Shown: one piece after another, positions 1 to 6,467 of the stretch
Position numbering within the stretch: the first letter of the stretch is position 1
Layout: each line of letters starts with the position of its first letter
Assembly (NCBI GenBank): GCA_016177865.1
Contig: JACOUJ010000019.1
Span: 1-11,229, forward strand
Direction of reading: 5' to 3'
Source: Candidatus Rokuibacteriota bacterium
GTDB taxonomy: Bacteria; Methylomirabilota; Methylomirabilia; Rokubacteriales; JACOUJ01
DNA: 11,229 nucleotides
Notes under the pieces: model-generated
The model's input: only the letters and a program-made list of their open reading frames with translations
Database searches by the model: none
What the model was told of the DNA's origin: nothing
Made by a program: the position numbers and the translations under genes

Positions 1-2252
1 AGGAGGCGATCGCCGAGTTCGACGAAACGATGAAGCTGGCTCCCGCTAACCCTCTGGCGCGCTACGGCCTGGGCGTGGCGTACCTGAGTGGCAGGCAGCC
101 CCGCCAGGCGCTGAAGGAGCTCGAAGCCGTCGCCAACCCCATGGCGAAGATCCCCGACTACCATCTTCAGGTCGGCCGGGCGCACCTGGCGCTCGGCAAG
201 ACGGATGACGCCGCCAAGGCGGCCTGGGTCGCGCTGAAGCTCGCGCCCGACAGCCCGCACCCCTATGGGCTGCTCGGCGCCGTCTACGTGCGCGAGGGAG
301 ACCTGCACAAGGCCCAGGAGATGTATGCGAAGGCTCTGGAGGTGGACCCGAACTTCGCACCCGGCCACGTGGCGCTCGGGAGCGTCTACAACCTGGACAA
401 GAAGCCCGAGGAGGCGCTCCAGGAGTACGAGGCCGCCCTCCGGCTGGACCCCAGGCACCACCCCGCGGTCGTCGCCAAGGTCACCACTCTGGTCAACCAG
501 AAGCGCCTCGATGAGGCGGTCACGTTCGTGCAGACCACGCTCAAGGGGGACCCCAAAAACACCCGGCTCCTCTCGTTGCTCGGGAGCCTTCATTGGCTGA
601 GGAACGAGCCCCGAAAGGCCGAGGCCAAGTACCGTGAGGCCCTGGCGGTGGACGAGGCTTTCGTCCCAGCCCGGTTCAATCTCGCGCGGCTCGCGCTTGC
701 GGGCAAGAGGGACGAGGAGGCGCTTGCCCATCTCCAGCGAATCCTCCAAGCGCGCCCAGACCATCTTCCCGCGACGGTGCTCCTCGTGAGCCTCTATGAC
801 CGCCAGGCTCGGTACGACCGGGCGATCGCGGCGCTCGAGGCGGCAATCCAGGCCAACCCCCAGCTCCAGGACCTCACCCTGCTGCTCGCCGAAGTCTATT
901 GGAAGGCCGGCCGGTACGATGACGCGATCGCGAAGATCACGCCGCTGCTGGCGGCTTACCCCAGCCTGGTGCCGGCGCGGATGCTGCTCGGCTTGGTCCA
1001 GCTCGCCAAGCGCAACTACGGCGAGGCGATCGAGCAGTTCGAGCGGGTGACGCAACTCAACCCCAAGATCGCTCGGAATCATTACTATCTGGCCCGCGCG
1101 CTTGCCGCGCGCGGCGATGCCGCGCCGGCCGAGAAGGCCTACCGGCAAGCCCTCCAGCTCGAGCCGAACCTGAGGGAGGCCAAGATCGAGCTGGCCGCGC
1201 TCGCCGGTGAGAAGCCGGACGCGCAGGCGCAGGCGGCGCGCGTCCAGGAGCTGCGGCAGGCCCTCGAGAAGGACCCGAGCAACATCCACCTCCGCTACGC
1301 CCTCTCCCAGGGGTTCTTGGCGCAACGCCAGATGGCCGAAGCTGAGGCCGAGTTGCGGACGATCCTGGGCACCGCCCCGGGATTCGCGCCCGCCAACTTC
1401 GCCATGGCGGTCATCCGCTTCCAGGGCAAGAAGCCGGACGAGGCCGCCGAGTACCTCAAGGCGGTGGTCCGGGCCGACGCCTCCCACGTGGCGGCCCATC
1501 AGCTCCTGGGCGCCTACTACGAGAGCAAGGGCAGCCGCGACCAGGCCGTCACTCACTACGAGAGCGCCCTGCGACTCAATCCGAACCTGAGAGCCGTGAA
1601 GCTCCGTCTCGCGAACCTGTATGGCCAGATCGGGCGGGTGGACGAAGGCCTCGCCAGGGCCCGGGAGGTTGCGATCGCGGACCCCACGTCGGCGACCGCC
1701 CACCTGATCCTGGGGAACCTCTACCTTCGCCGCGGTGACCCCGACCAGGCGATCCGTGCGCTCACCAAGGCCGTCGAGCTGGATGGCAAGCTGGCCGCGG
1801 CCCACGTCGCGCTCGGGATCGCCTACCAGCAAAAGGGGGAGCTCGACAACGCTGCGTCCGCGTACCGGAAGAGCATCGCCCTGGCCCCGAACGACCCTCG
1901 GCCGTACAACAACCTCGCGTGGCTTTTCGCGGAGCGCCGGCAGAACCTGGACGAGGCCCTGACCCTCGCCGGCCGAGCCACTGAACTAGCGCCGAACGAC
2001 GCCGCGTACCTTGACACACTAGGATGGGTGCACTACGCGCGGGGAGCCTACGCCGAAGCCGAGGCGGTGCTGCGGAAGGCGGCCGACGTAGCGACCAACA
2101 ACGCGTCCATCCAATACCACCTCGGGATGGCGCACTACCGCGTCGGCAAGAAGGACGACGCAGTCCTGGCTCTCCGCCGGGCGCTCCAGCTTGATCCCAA
2201 CCTCCCCGACGCCCGGAAGATCCGGGAGGTCCTGGCGGCGCTTGGCGGATAG
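1..2252 (+). CDS. TPR-repeat protein, PEP-CTERM-system (PrsT-like), 5' end outside window
   Basis: This is a long tandem array of roughly twenty 34-residue tetratricopeptide repeats. Typical marks recur throughout: A-Y-x-G at helix A, EA(I/L)xxYxxAL at helix B and LxPxxP between units. The open frame runs leftward off the window: codons from base 3 already read EAIAEFDETMKLAP, a normal TPR helix, so the Met at base 30 is internal and the true start lies upstream. The last units contain YNNLAWLFAE and YLDTLGWVHYARG, the pattern that closes the TPR proteins found at exosortase/PEP-CTERM loci (PrsT, putative TPR lipoprotein family); this and the PEP-CTERM gene downstream support that assignment. 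No signal peptide or lipobox can be checked because the N-terminus is missing. TPR arrays are protein-interaction scaffolds, probably periplasmic here for export or assembly of polysaccharide or sorted proteins (inference). It ends with TAG at 2250-2252 and no convincing terminator follows. A generic TPR protein cannot be excluded. Confidence 0.85.
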   Translation, partial: EAIAEFDETMKLAPANPLARYGLGVAYLSGRQPRQALKELEAVANPMAKIPDYHLQVGRAHLALGKTDDAAKAAWVALKLAPDSPHPYGLLGAVYVREGDLHKAQEMYAKALEVDPNFAPGHVALGSVYNLDKKPEEALQEYEAALRLDPRHHPAVVAKVTTLVNQKRLDEAVTFVQTTLKGDPKNTRLLSLLGSLHWLRNEPRKAEAKYREALAVDEAFVPARFNLARLALAGKRDEEALAHLQRILQARPDHLPATVLLVSLYDRQARYDRAIAALEAAIQANPQLQDLTLLLAEVYWKAGRYDDAIAKITPLLAAYPSLVPARMLLGLVQLAKRNYGEAIEQFERVTQLNPKIARNHYYLARALAARGDAAPAEKAYRQALQLEPNLREAKIELAALAGEKPDAQAQAARVQELRQALEKDPSNIHLRYALSQGFLAQRQMAEAEAELRTILGTAPGFAPANFAMAVIRFQGKKPDEAAEYLKAVVRADASHVAAHQLLGAYYESKGSRDQAVTHYESALRLNPNLRAVKLRLANLYGQIGRVDEGLARAREVAIADPTSATAHLILGNLYLRRGDPDQAIRALTKAVELDGKLAAAHVALGIAYQQKGELDNAASAYRKSIALAPNDPRPYNNLAWLFAERRQNLDEALTLAGRATELAPNDAAYLDTLGWVHYARGAYAEAEAVLRKAADVATNNASIQYHLGMAHYRVGKKDDAVLALRRALQLDPNLPDARKIREVLAALGG

Positions 2253-2283
2253 GCAGCGGACACCGGTTCGCGCCCCGGGCAGC

Positions 2284-2301
2284 CAGGTGTCGACGGACCT
2301 G
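2284..2301. promoter_or_regulatory. Candidate activator-binding dyad upstream of the sigma-54 promoter
   Basis: CAGGT (2284-2288) and ACCTG (2297-2301) form a short dyad around a GTCGAC-containing centre. It lies about 115-132 bases before the predicted transcription start at 2416, a usual distance for the binding site of a sigma-54 activator such as PrsR. The arms are only 5 bases and no second copy was found in the window, so this is a suggestion from position and symmetry only. Confidence 0.2.
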
Positions 2302-2389
2302 ACGAATCGAGAAAACCCCCCGACCGCAGGCCCGGGCGGACGCAGCGTAATTACCCGGAAATGAAGGGCTATTATCGAGGTCGTCGGAT

Positions 2390-2405
2390 TGGCAAGATTG
2401 TTGCT
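2390..2405 (+). promoter_or_regulatory. Sigma-54 (RpoN) -24/-12 promoter of the PEP-CTERM gene
   Basis: The sequence TGGCAAG-ATTG-TTGCT fits the RpoN consensus TGGCACG-N4-TTGCW with a single mismatch; the GG and GC doublets are correctly separated by 10 bases. With C2404 taken as -12, transcription would start near 2416, leaving a 44-base leader before the ATG at 2460. PEP-CTERM genes are known to be driven by RpoN together with the PrsK/PrsR two-component pair, and a PrsR DNA-binding end is encoded elsewhere in this window, so sequence and context agree. Confidence 0.8.
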
Positions 2406-2444
2406 TCTCTCCGGAGCAACCTAAGGGAACTTAACCAACTGACA

Positions 2445-2452
2445 GGGAGGAG
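2445..2452 (+). promoter_or_regulatory. Ribosome binding site that fixes the PEP-CTERM start
   Basis: GGGAGGAG lies 7 bases before ATG 2460. It decides the start: the earlier in-frame ATG at 2361 lies upstream of the sigma-54 promoter and would place 33 charged residues in front of a normal signal peptide. Confidence 0.8.
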
Positions 2453-2459
2453 TTTCGAG

Positions 2460-3212
2460 ATGAGGCGGAAAGCGACGCGGCGGTTGAGTGGTCTCTTGCT
2501 GTGCACCTCGGTCTTTGCGATCGGGCTCGTTCTGCTGGGTACCGCCCAGCCTGCCCAGGCGACCTTCGCCTTGGGCTTTGACCTGGATCTTCTAGTCTTC
2601 CCCGTCGACCTCGTAATTCCCGACAACTCGGCCGCCGACTTGGACCCGACAGTGGGGATCATCGCAGCGGTTAGCTCGAGCCCGGCCTTCATCGGCGTGT
2701 TCGGGGCTGGCGCGCTCGCGCCGTTCACCAGCGTCTCCGTGACGGTCTCCAAGCCCACCCTCCCCCCACCCCCCCAGCTGGACTTGAACGCGGTGGTCAT
2801 CGGCGGGCCCGGGTCCCTCATGGTCCTCGCGAGTGACCAGGGGTTCAGCCAACCCGCCGGGCCGGTTACCTTGCTAAGCGAGCTTGGCGGGACCACCCAG
2901 GGAACGGTCAGTGCCGTCCAGGGCATCGACACCTTAGATGAGCTGTTTGGCCTCTTCTTCTTCGATGTGTTTGTCATCCCCATCTTCCAGGGCCCGCTCG
3001 GGCCTGGACCCTTCGCCGACACGGCCGCGGCACCGTTCGGCGGAGACCCCTCGTTCTCGATCACGGACGCCGTCACCGTCACCCATGCCGGGGCGGGCCA
3101 GATCACCAGCTTCAACATCCTGAGCAGCGTTGTTCCTGAACCGGCAAGCCTACTCCTCTTGGGGAGCGGCCTGGTGGGACTGGCCCTGTACGGCCGGAGG
3201 CGCCTGAAGTAA
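2460..3212 (+). CDS. Secreted PEP-CTERM sorting-domain protein
   Basis: A 250-residue exported protein of unknown function that should be processed by an exosortase. Residues 1-34 form a Sec signal peptide: a basic start (MRRKATRRL), a hydrophobic core and a likely AQA cleavage site before TFALG. The C-terminus is a complete PEP-CTERM signal: VPEPAS at 225-230, a hydrophobic helix (LLLLGSGLVGLALYG) and the basic tail RRRLK. The region between is poor in charge, rich in Gly, Pro, Phe and Val, with a PPPPP run near residue 102 and no cysteine after the signal peptide; no catalytic domain is recognisable. The start is set by a strong ribosome binding site. Transcription should come from the sigma-54 promoter just upstream and stop at the hairpin at 3235-3271, so it is probably a single-gene unit. 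In the family, such short low-complexity proteins are surface or matrix components whose tail is cut at the inner membrane; a matrix role here is inference. Confidence 0.93.
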   Translation: MRRKATRRLSGLLLCTSVFAIGLVLLGTAQPAQATFALGFDLDLLVFPVDLVIPDNSAADLDPTVGIIAAVSSSPAFIGVFGAGALAPFTSVSVTVSKPTLPPPPQLDLNAVVIGGPGSLMVLASDQGFSQPAGPVTLLSELGGTTQGTVSAVQGIDTLDELFGLFFFDVFVIPIFQGPLGPGPFADTAAAPFGGDPSFSITDAVTVTHAGAGQITSFNILSSVVPEPASLLLLGSGLVGLALYGRRRLK

Positions 3213-3234
3213 GGCGTAGCTTCGCGAGAATCCC

Positions 3235-3271
3235 AGAGGGCCGGCGGGTCGCGCCGGCCCTCTTGTTTTTT
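3235..3271 (+). terminator. Rho-independent terminator after the PEP-CTERM gene
   Basis: A perfect 11-bp GC-rich stem, AGAGGGCCGGC (3235-3245) with GCCGGCCCTCT (3253-3263), a 7-base loop, and a six-T run at 3266-3271. It lies 22 bases after the stop codon and separates the PEP-CTERM gene from the riboswitch-led gene downstream. Confidence 0.93.
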
Positions 3272-3295
3272 CCGGGGCACCGGACCCCCGCAGCG

Positions 3296-3367
3296 CTCCT
3301 CTCATTTGAGATTGCAGTAGTAGTATTTTCCTATATGAAACTTGTATTTACTATCTTCTTTTCGCTT
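3296..3367 (+). promoter_or_regulatory. AT-rich promoter region before the riboswitch
   Basis: A strikingly AT-rich stretch in otherwise GC-rich DNA, between the terminator and the riboswitch. A weak sigma-70-like pair can be drawn (TTGAGA at 3306-3311 and CTATAT at 3331-3336), but the spacing of 19 is long. A GG-N10-GC pair at 3372-3385 resembles sigma-54 spacing but matches the consensus poorly. The transcript that carries the riboswitch must begin here or slightly downstream, so a promoter is expected even though its exact elements are not clear. Confidence 0.45.
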
Positions 3368-3423
3368 GACCGGACCTGCCCGTGCTGCTACCTTCTGCTC
3401 CGGACGATGCGGAGTCTCCTTTC

Positions 3424-3504
3424 CCGATAAAGGCAAACTCGCCGCGAGGCGGGGACGCAAAGCCGCGGGTCAGGCACGAACCGCCTGACAGCCGAGCTGC
3501 CGAA
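3424..3504 (+). ncRNA. GEMM-I riboswitch aptamer (cyclic di-GMP class)
   Basis: The conserved core of the GEMM-I aptamer is present in order: GGCAAAC (3432-3438), the P2 stem CTCGCC/GGCGGG closed by a GCGA tetraloop of the GNRA type, GGACGCAAAGCC (3453-3464), the P3 stem GTCAGGC (3469-3475) with GCCTGAC (3483-3489), and the receptor-side strand ACAGCCGAG followed by CTGCC (3489-3501), whose TGCC can pair with GGCA at 3432-3435. The GNRA loop docking onto P3 is the fold known from the Vibrio Vc2 aptamer. The G immediately before CAAAC is kept, which favours cyclic di-GMP, but the 3',3'-cGAMP-sensing variant of this family cannot be ruled out by eye. It controls the Kelch/Ig/SH3 gene that starts 65 bases later. 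Confidence 0.9.
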
Positions 3505-3540
3505 GGAAGGGAGCGCGCTTCACGCGTTGCTCTGAGGGCT

Positions 3541-3569
3541 AGGGAGCCTCCGCCCAAAGGAGGTTTCCT
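3541..3569 (+). promoter_or_regulatory. Riboswitch expression platform: hairpin hiding the ribosome binding site
   Basis: CCTCC (3547-3551) can pair with GGAGG (3559-3563) across a 7-base loop, with flanking AGG/CCT able to extend the stem past an internal loop. GGAGG is the ribosome binding site of the gene at 3570 (AAAGGAGG, 6 bases before the ATG). This suggests that ligand binding changes translation rather than termination; no U-run follows the aptamer. Whether ligand turns the gene on or off cannot be told from the sequence. Confidence 0.6.
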
Positions 3570-6386
3570 ATGCGTCGAAAGGGTAGCGCCGTCCTGCTCC
3601 CGTTTCCGGCGGTTCTCCTCGCCGGGCTCAGGCCATCCCGACCATTCGGCCTCGGCCGATCGCTGCGTTCGGCATGCCTAGCGCTCGTGGCGATGCTGCT
3701 GGCGCAAGCACCTCTGCCGGTCAGCGGGGGGCCTATTGAGAACCTCCTGCCAGGGCAGTGGTACGAGGTACCCAACTCCCGCCTGAGCGCCGTCCTTCCC
3801 AGCCCCATCCCGAACGGATGGACTGGACCCGACGCCATCATGAGCGCGTGGAACAGTGGGGCGTACGACACCGCGCGAGACCGCCTCTATGTCCTGGGGG
3901 GCGGCCACGCGGACTACGCGGGCAACGAGGTCTATCAGTTCGACCTCGGCACGCTCGCGTGGTCTCGCCTGACCGACCCCAGCCCCTCGTGGGCTGTGCC
4001 CCAATTCACGCAACCCTCGTCCGACGTCTACGCCGACGGCAAGCCGGCCTCCGTGCACACGTACGGGGCGGTCCAGTACCTCCCGAATCGAGACGCGCTG
4101 TGGGTCATGGGGGGGAGCCGCTGGCATGATGGCAATCCGTCCAATCTGGGCTGGCACCTGAATCTCCAGACCCTTCAGTGGCTGCAGGCTCCCGCCCTCC
4201 CCCCGAACCTCGGCTACACCAGCGCCTACGACCTCACCAAGGGCCTCGTCATTATCCGGGGAGTCACGCAGACTTACAGCTACAACCCCCTCACCCTGGC
4301 CCTCGCCGCTATTTCAGCGGACGACGGCGCCGTCACCGGCGGAACCTATGACGGCTACGCGGCGGCGATTCACGACGCGCGCCGGGAGTTTGTGGTCATC
4401 GGCTTGGGGAAGCTGATCGTCTTCAATCTGAACGCGCCGGCGACCGCACAAGCCCAACTCGTCCCGATGAGCGGGGACACTGCCATTCTTGGCGCCTACG
4501 CGCCAGGCCTCGACTACGATGCAGCGCGACAGGTGCTCGTCGCGTGGCAGGGCGGCGGGGACGTCTATGAGATCGACCTCGCCGCTCGGGTCATCCGCAA
4601 GGTCCCTTCCGCGGGGGGCGCGGTCCCGACCCCCCAACAACCCAACGGCACGTGGGGCCGCTGGCGCTACGTCCCCTCGCGACAGGTGTTCATCGGCGTG
4701 AACGGCATCGATCAAAACGTCTTCATCTACAGGCCGGACCCGCCGCCGGCCCCAACGGCTCTGACGGCCCCGCCGCCCGGCCAGATCGCGATCCCGACCC
4801 GGACCTGGGTGGCGCGACCGCTGCCCGGCATCGGCCAGGGTCCGGCCCCCACTGGCAGCAAGCACATGCGCCTCGTGCACAATCCGGTCAACGGCCGGCT
4901 CTATCTCCTCGGCGGCGACTACTCGGGCCTCGAGGGCTACGACTCCGGGCGCAACGAGGTCTACTCCTACTCGGTCGCGGTTGATACGTGGGCGCTCGAA
5001 TACCCCTATTGCGGCCCACCCGGCTCAGTCCAGCCCAGCCATCCCGACGAGGTCGGCTGGGCGTGGGACTCCACGCGGAATATTTTCTGGATGACGCCCG
5101 GCTACATGTCCGCGGCTGTCGACGACCCGTGCCCACAGAACCTCGTGCTCAACAAGATCATGACGTTCGATCCAGCGAGCCGGACGTGGGCGGCACCGAA
5201 TCGGACGGCCAACGGGTTCGGAGCCATCAAGTTCGCGGTGTACGACTCCCAGACGGATTCGATCATTCGGTTCACGACAAACGGCTCCGGCCCGGTCGCG
5301 CAGCACTACGACATCGCCACGGATACCTACCACGAATACGTGTTCGGGTTGGATCCGTACGACGAGGTCATGCGGCAGGCGCTGTTCGGCGAGGAGTACT
5401 ATGCCATCGACGCCCCCGGACGCGTGATCTGGCTGATCGAGCCGGTGCAGGGACGGCTCTATCGCTACTGGATCGACCAGCGCCAGCTGGAGTTCGTCGC
5501 CAACACCCCGGTGACCAACCCGGTCCCACCGGGCGGCGCCGATGACTACTGGCCGTGGGATAGCGCCATGCCGATCTGGGATTCGGTCAACCGAGTCCTC
5601 CTCTGGCCCCGGATCCGGGATTTCTCGACGGCGAACATCACGCTCTACATCTTCCACCCGGACACGGGACAGTGGGAGCAAGACGCCATGGTGCAGCCGA
5701 ACGGGCTGCCCGTCCGGGGGAACACGGCCGTCTTCGACCCGGATCAGAACGTCTTGATGGTGCTGGGCGGGACGTATCCGGCCAACCCCTACCTCTTCCT
5801 GTATCGCTACGGTGACGGCTCTGGGACGGCTCCGCCACCGCCGCCACCGGCTCCCGCTCCGACCCTCGCTCTCACGGCGACACCATCGTCGGTCGCGTAC
5901 AACGCGTCGGCGACTCTGACATGGTCCTCCACGAACGCTACCACGTGCACCGCGTCGGGGGTCTGGTCCGGCTCGAAGCCCGTGTCCGGAAGCCAAAGCA
6001 CGGGACCGCTCACCTCGACGAGCACGTACATCCTTACCTGCAACGGCTCCGGTGGCAGCGTCACGAAATCCGCCACGGTGACGGTCGGAGCGGCACCCAC
6101 CCCGACCGGGACCAGCAGCACGTCCGGATCTTCCGTAACCGGAACGGGATCACAGGCCTCTTCAAGCACCCAGCTCGCCGTCTCCGACAGAGTTCAAACC
6201 ACGGCAAAGATCCGGGTCCTGAGCGCGCTCAAGTCAGGCGCCGCGCTCGGCACTCAGCCACCCGGAGCGCTGGGAACGATCGTGGGCGGCCCAAGCCTCT
6301 TTAAAGGAATGTGGTGGTGGAAAGTCGATTTCGACAGCGGGGTCGACGGCTGGACCGCAGGTAACTATCTGCAGAAGGCGCCATAA
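3570..6386 (+). CDS. Exported Kelch/galactose-oxidase-like propeller protein with Ig-like and SH3-like C-terminal domains
   Basis: A 938-residue exported protein, probably extracellular or periplasmic. The start is well fixed by AAAGGAGG. Residues 1-53 have a long basic N-region and then a hydrophobic segment (ACLALVAMLLAQAPLPVSG) that looks like a signal peptide. Two related beta-propeller halves follow, about 55-388 and 410-752, joined by a Pro-rich linker (PDPPPAPTALTAPPP). Kelch-type blades are seen as RLYVLGGGHADYAGNEVYQFD in the first half and RLYLLGGDYSGLEGYD in the second. Next come a PPPPPPAPAP linker (about 750-760), an Ig-like domain (about 762-842) with Cys793 and Cys824 placed for a disulfide, a Ser/Thr/Gly linker, and an SH3-like domain (about 873-936; IRVLSA and GWTAGNYL). 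No copper-oxidase active site was identified, so an enzyme role is not claimed; binding to glycans or cell wall is more likely (inference). There is no PEP-CTERM tail. The gene is preceded by a GEMM-I riboswitch, so it probably belongs to a biofilm or surface programme. The 3' end faces a convergent operon. Confidence 0.88.
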   Translation: MRRKGSAVLLPFPAVLLAGLRPSRPFGLGRSLRSACLALVAMLLAQAPLPVSGGPIENLLPGQWYEVPNSRLSAVLPSPIPNGWTGPDAIMSAWNSGAYDTARDRLYVLGGGHADYAGNEVYQFDLGTLAWSRLTDPSPSWAVPQFTQPSSDVYADGKPASVHTYGAVQYLPNRDALWVMGGSRWHDGNPSNLGWHLNLQTLQWLQAPALPPNLGYTSAYDLTKGLVIIRGVTQTYSYNPLTLALAAISADDGAVTGGTYDGYAAAIHDARREFVVIGLGKLIVFNLNAPATAQAQLVPMSGDTAILGAYAPGLDYDAARQVLVAWQGGGDVYEIDLAARVIRKVPSAGGAVPTPQQPNGTWGRWRYVPSRQVFIGVNGIDQNVFIYRPDPPPAPTALTAPPPGQIAIPTRTWVARPLPGIGQGPAPTGSKHMRLVHNPVNGRLYLLGGDYSGLEGYDSGRNEVYSYSVAVDTWALEYPYCGPPGSVQPSHPDEVGWAWDSTRNIFWMTPGYMSAAVDDPCPQNLVLNKIMTFDPASRTWAAPNRTANGFGAIKFAVYDSQTDSIIRFTTNGSGPVAQHYDIATDTYHEYVFGLDPYDEVMRQALFGEEYYAIDAPGRVIWLIEPVQGRLYRYWIDQRQLEFVANTPVTNPVPPGGADDYWPWDSAMPIWDSVNRVLLWPRIRDFSTANITLYIFHPDTGQWEQDAMVQPNGLPVRGNTAVFDPDQNVLMVLGGTYPANPYLFLYRYGDGSGTAPPPPPPAPAPTLALTATPSSVAYNASATLTWSSTNATTCTASGVWSGSKPVSGSQSTGPLTSTSTYILTCNGSGGSVTKSATVTVGAAPTPTGTSSTSGSSVTGTGSQASSSTQLAVSDRVQTTAKIRVLSALKSGAALGTQPPGALGTIVGGPSLFKGMWWWKVDFDSGVDGWTAGNYLQKAP

Positions 6387-6393
6387 CCGCAGC

Positions 6394-6433
6394 CCGGGTC
6401 GCCCCGATCAGAAAGTCGACCGGGGCGACCCGG
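6394..6433. terminator. Perfect 13-bp inverted repeat between convergent genes, probable bidirectional terminator
   Basis: CCGGGTCGCCCCG (6394-6406) and CGGGGCGACCCGG (6421-6433) are exact reverse complements with a 14-base loop. It sits 7 bases after the Kelch gene's stop and 34 bases beyond the methyltransferase stop on the other strand. Neither side has a T-run, so it is not a classical rho-independent terminator. Stable hairpins without U-tracts at convergent ends are common in GC-rich genomes and could also protect mRNA 3' ends. Confidence 0.65.
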
Positions 6434-6467
6434 CCCGGTGCGCTCCGCGGTCAGTCCTCCGCCGGAT

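Larger units (their letters stand above)
2253..2459. other. Intergenic region and leader upstream of the PEP-CTERM gene
   Basis: This stretch holds the sigma-54 promoter at 2390-2405, a candidate upstream dyad at 2284-2301 and the ribosome binding site of the next gene. Copies of CCCGGGC and GCCCGGG at 2274-2280 and 2330-2336 are 49 bases apart, which is too far for a terminator. GTTGCT (2400-2405) and AGCAAC (2415-2420) form a small inverted repeat across the -12 element and the predicted start site; its meaning is unknown. No terminator for the TPR gene is apparent, so read-through transcription into the PEP-CTERM gene is possible. Confidence 0.5.

Noticed and set aside
1..2252. Tandem TPR units as a DNA repeat or CRISPR array
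   Set aside because: The periodicity is at protein level; the DNA of the units is diverged and there are no conserved direct repeats with spacers.
2274..2336. CCCGGGC/GCCCGGG pair after the TPR gene as a terminator
   Set aside because: The arms are 7 bases with 49 bases between them and no T-run follows.
2361..2459. Earlier ATG giving the PEP-CTERM protein 33 extra N-terminal residues
   Set aside because: It lies before the sigma-54 promoter, has no good ribosome binding site and would bury the signal peptide.
2372..3280. 302-codon open frame on the minus strand opposite the PEP-CTERM gene
   Set aside because: It covers the PEP-CTERM gene and its terminator and has no recognisable domain; composition is that of an antisense shadow.
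3371..3386. Second sigma-54 promoter before the riboswitch
   Set aside because: GG-N10-GC spacing is right but most other consensus bases do not match; chance is likely in GC-rich DNA.
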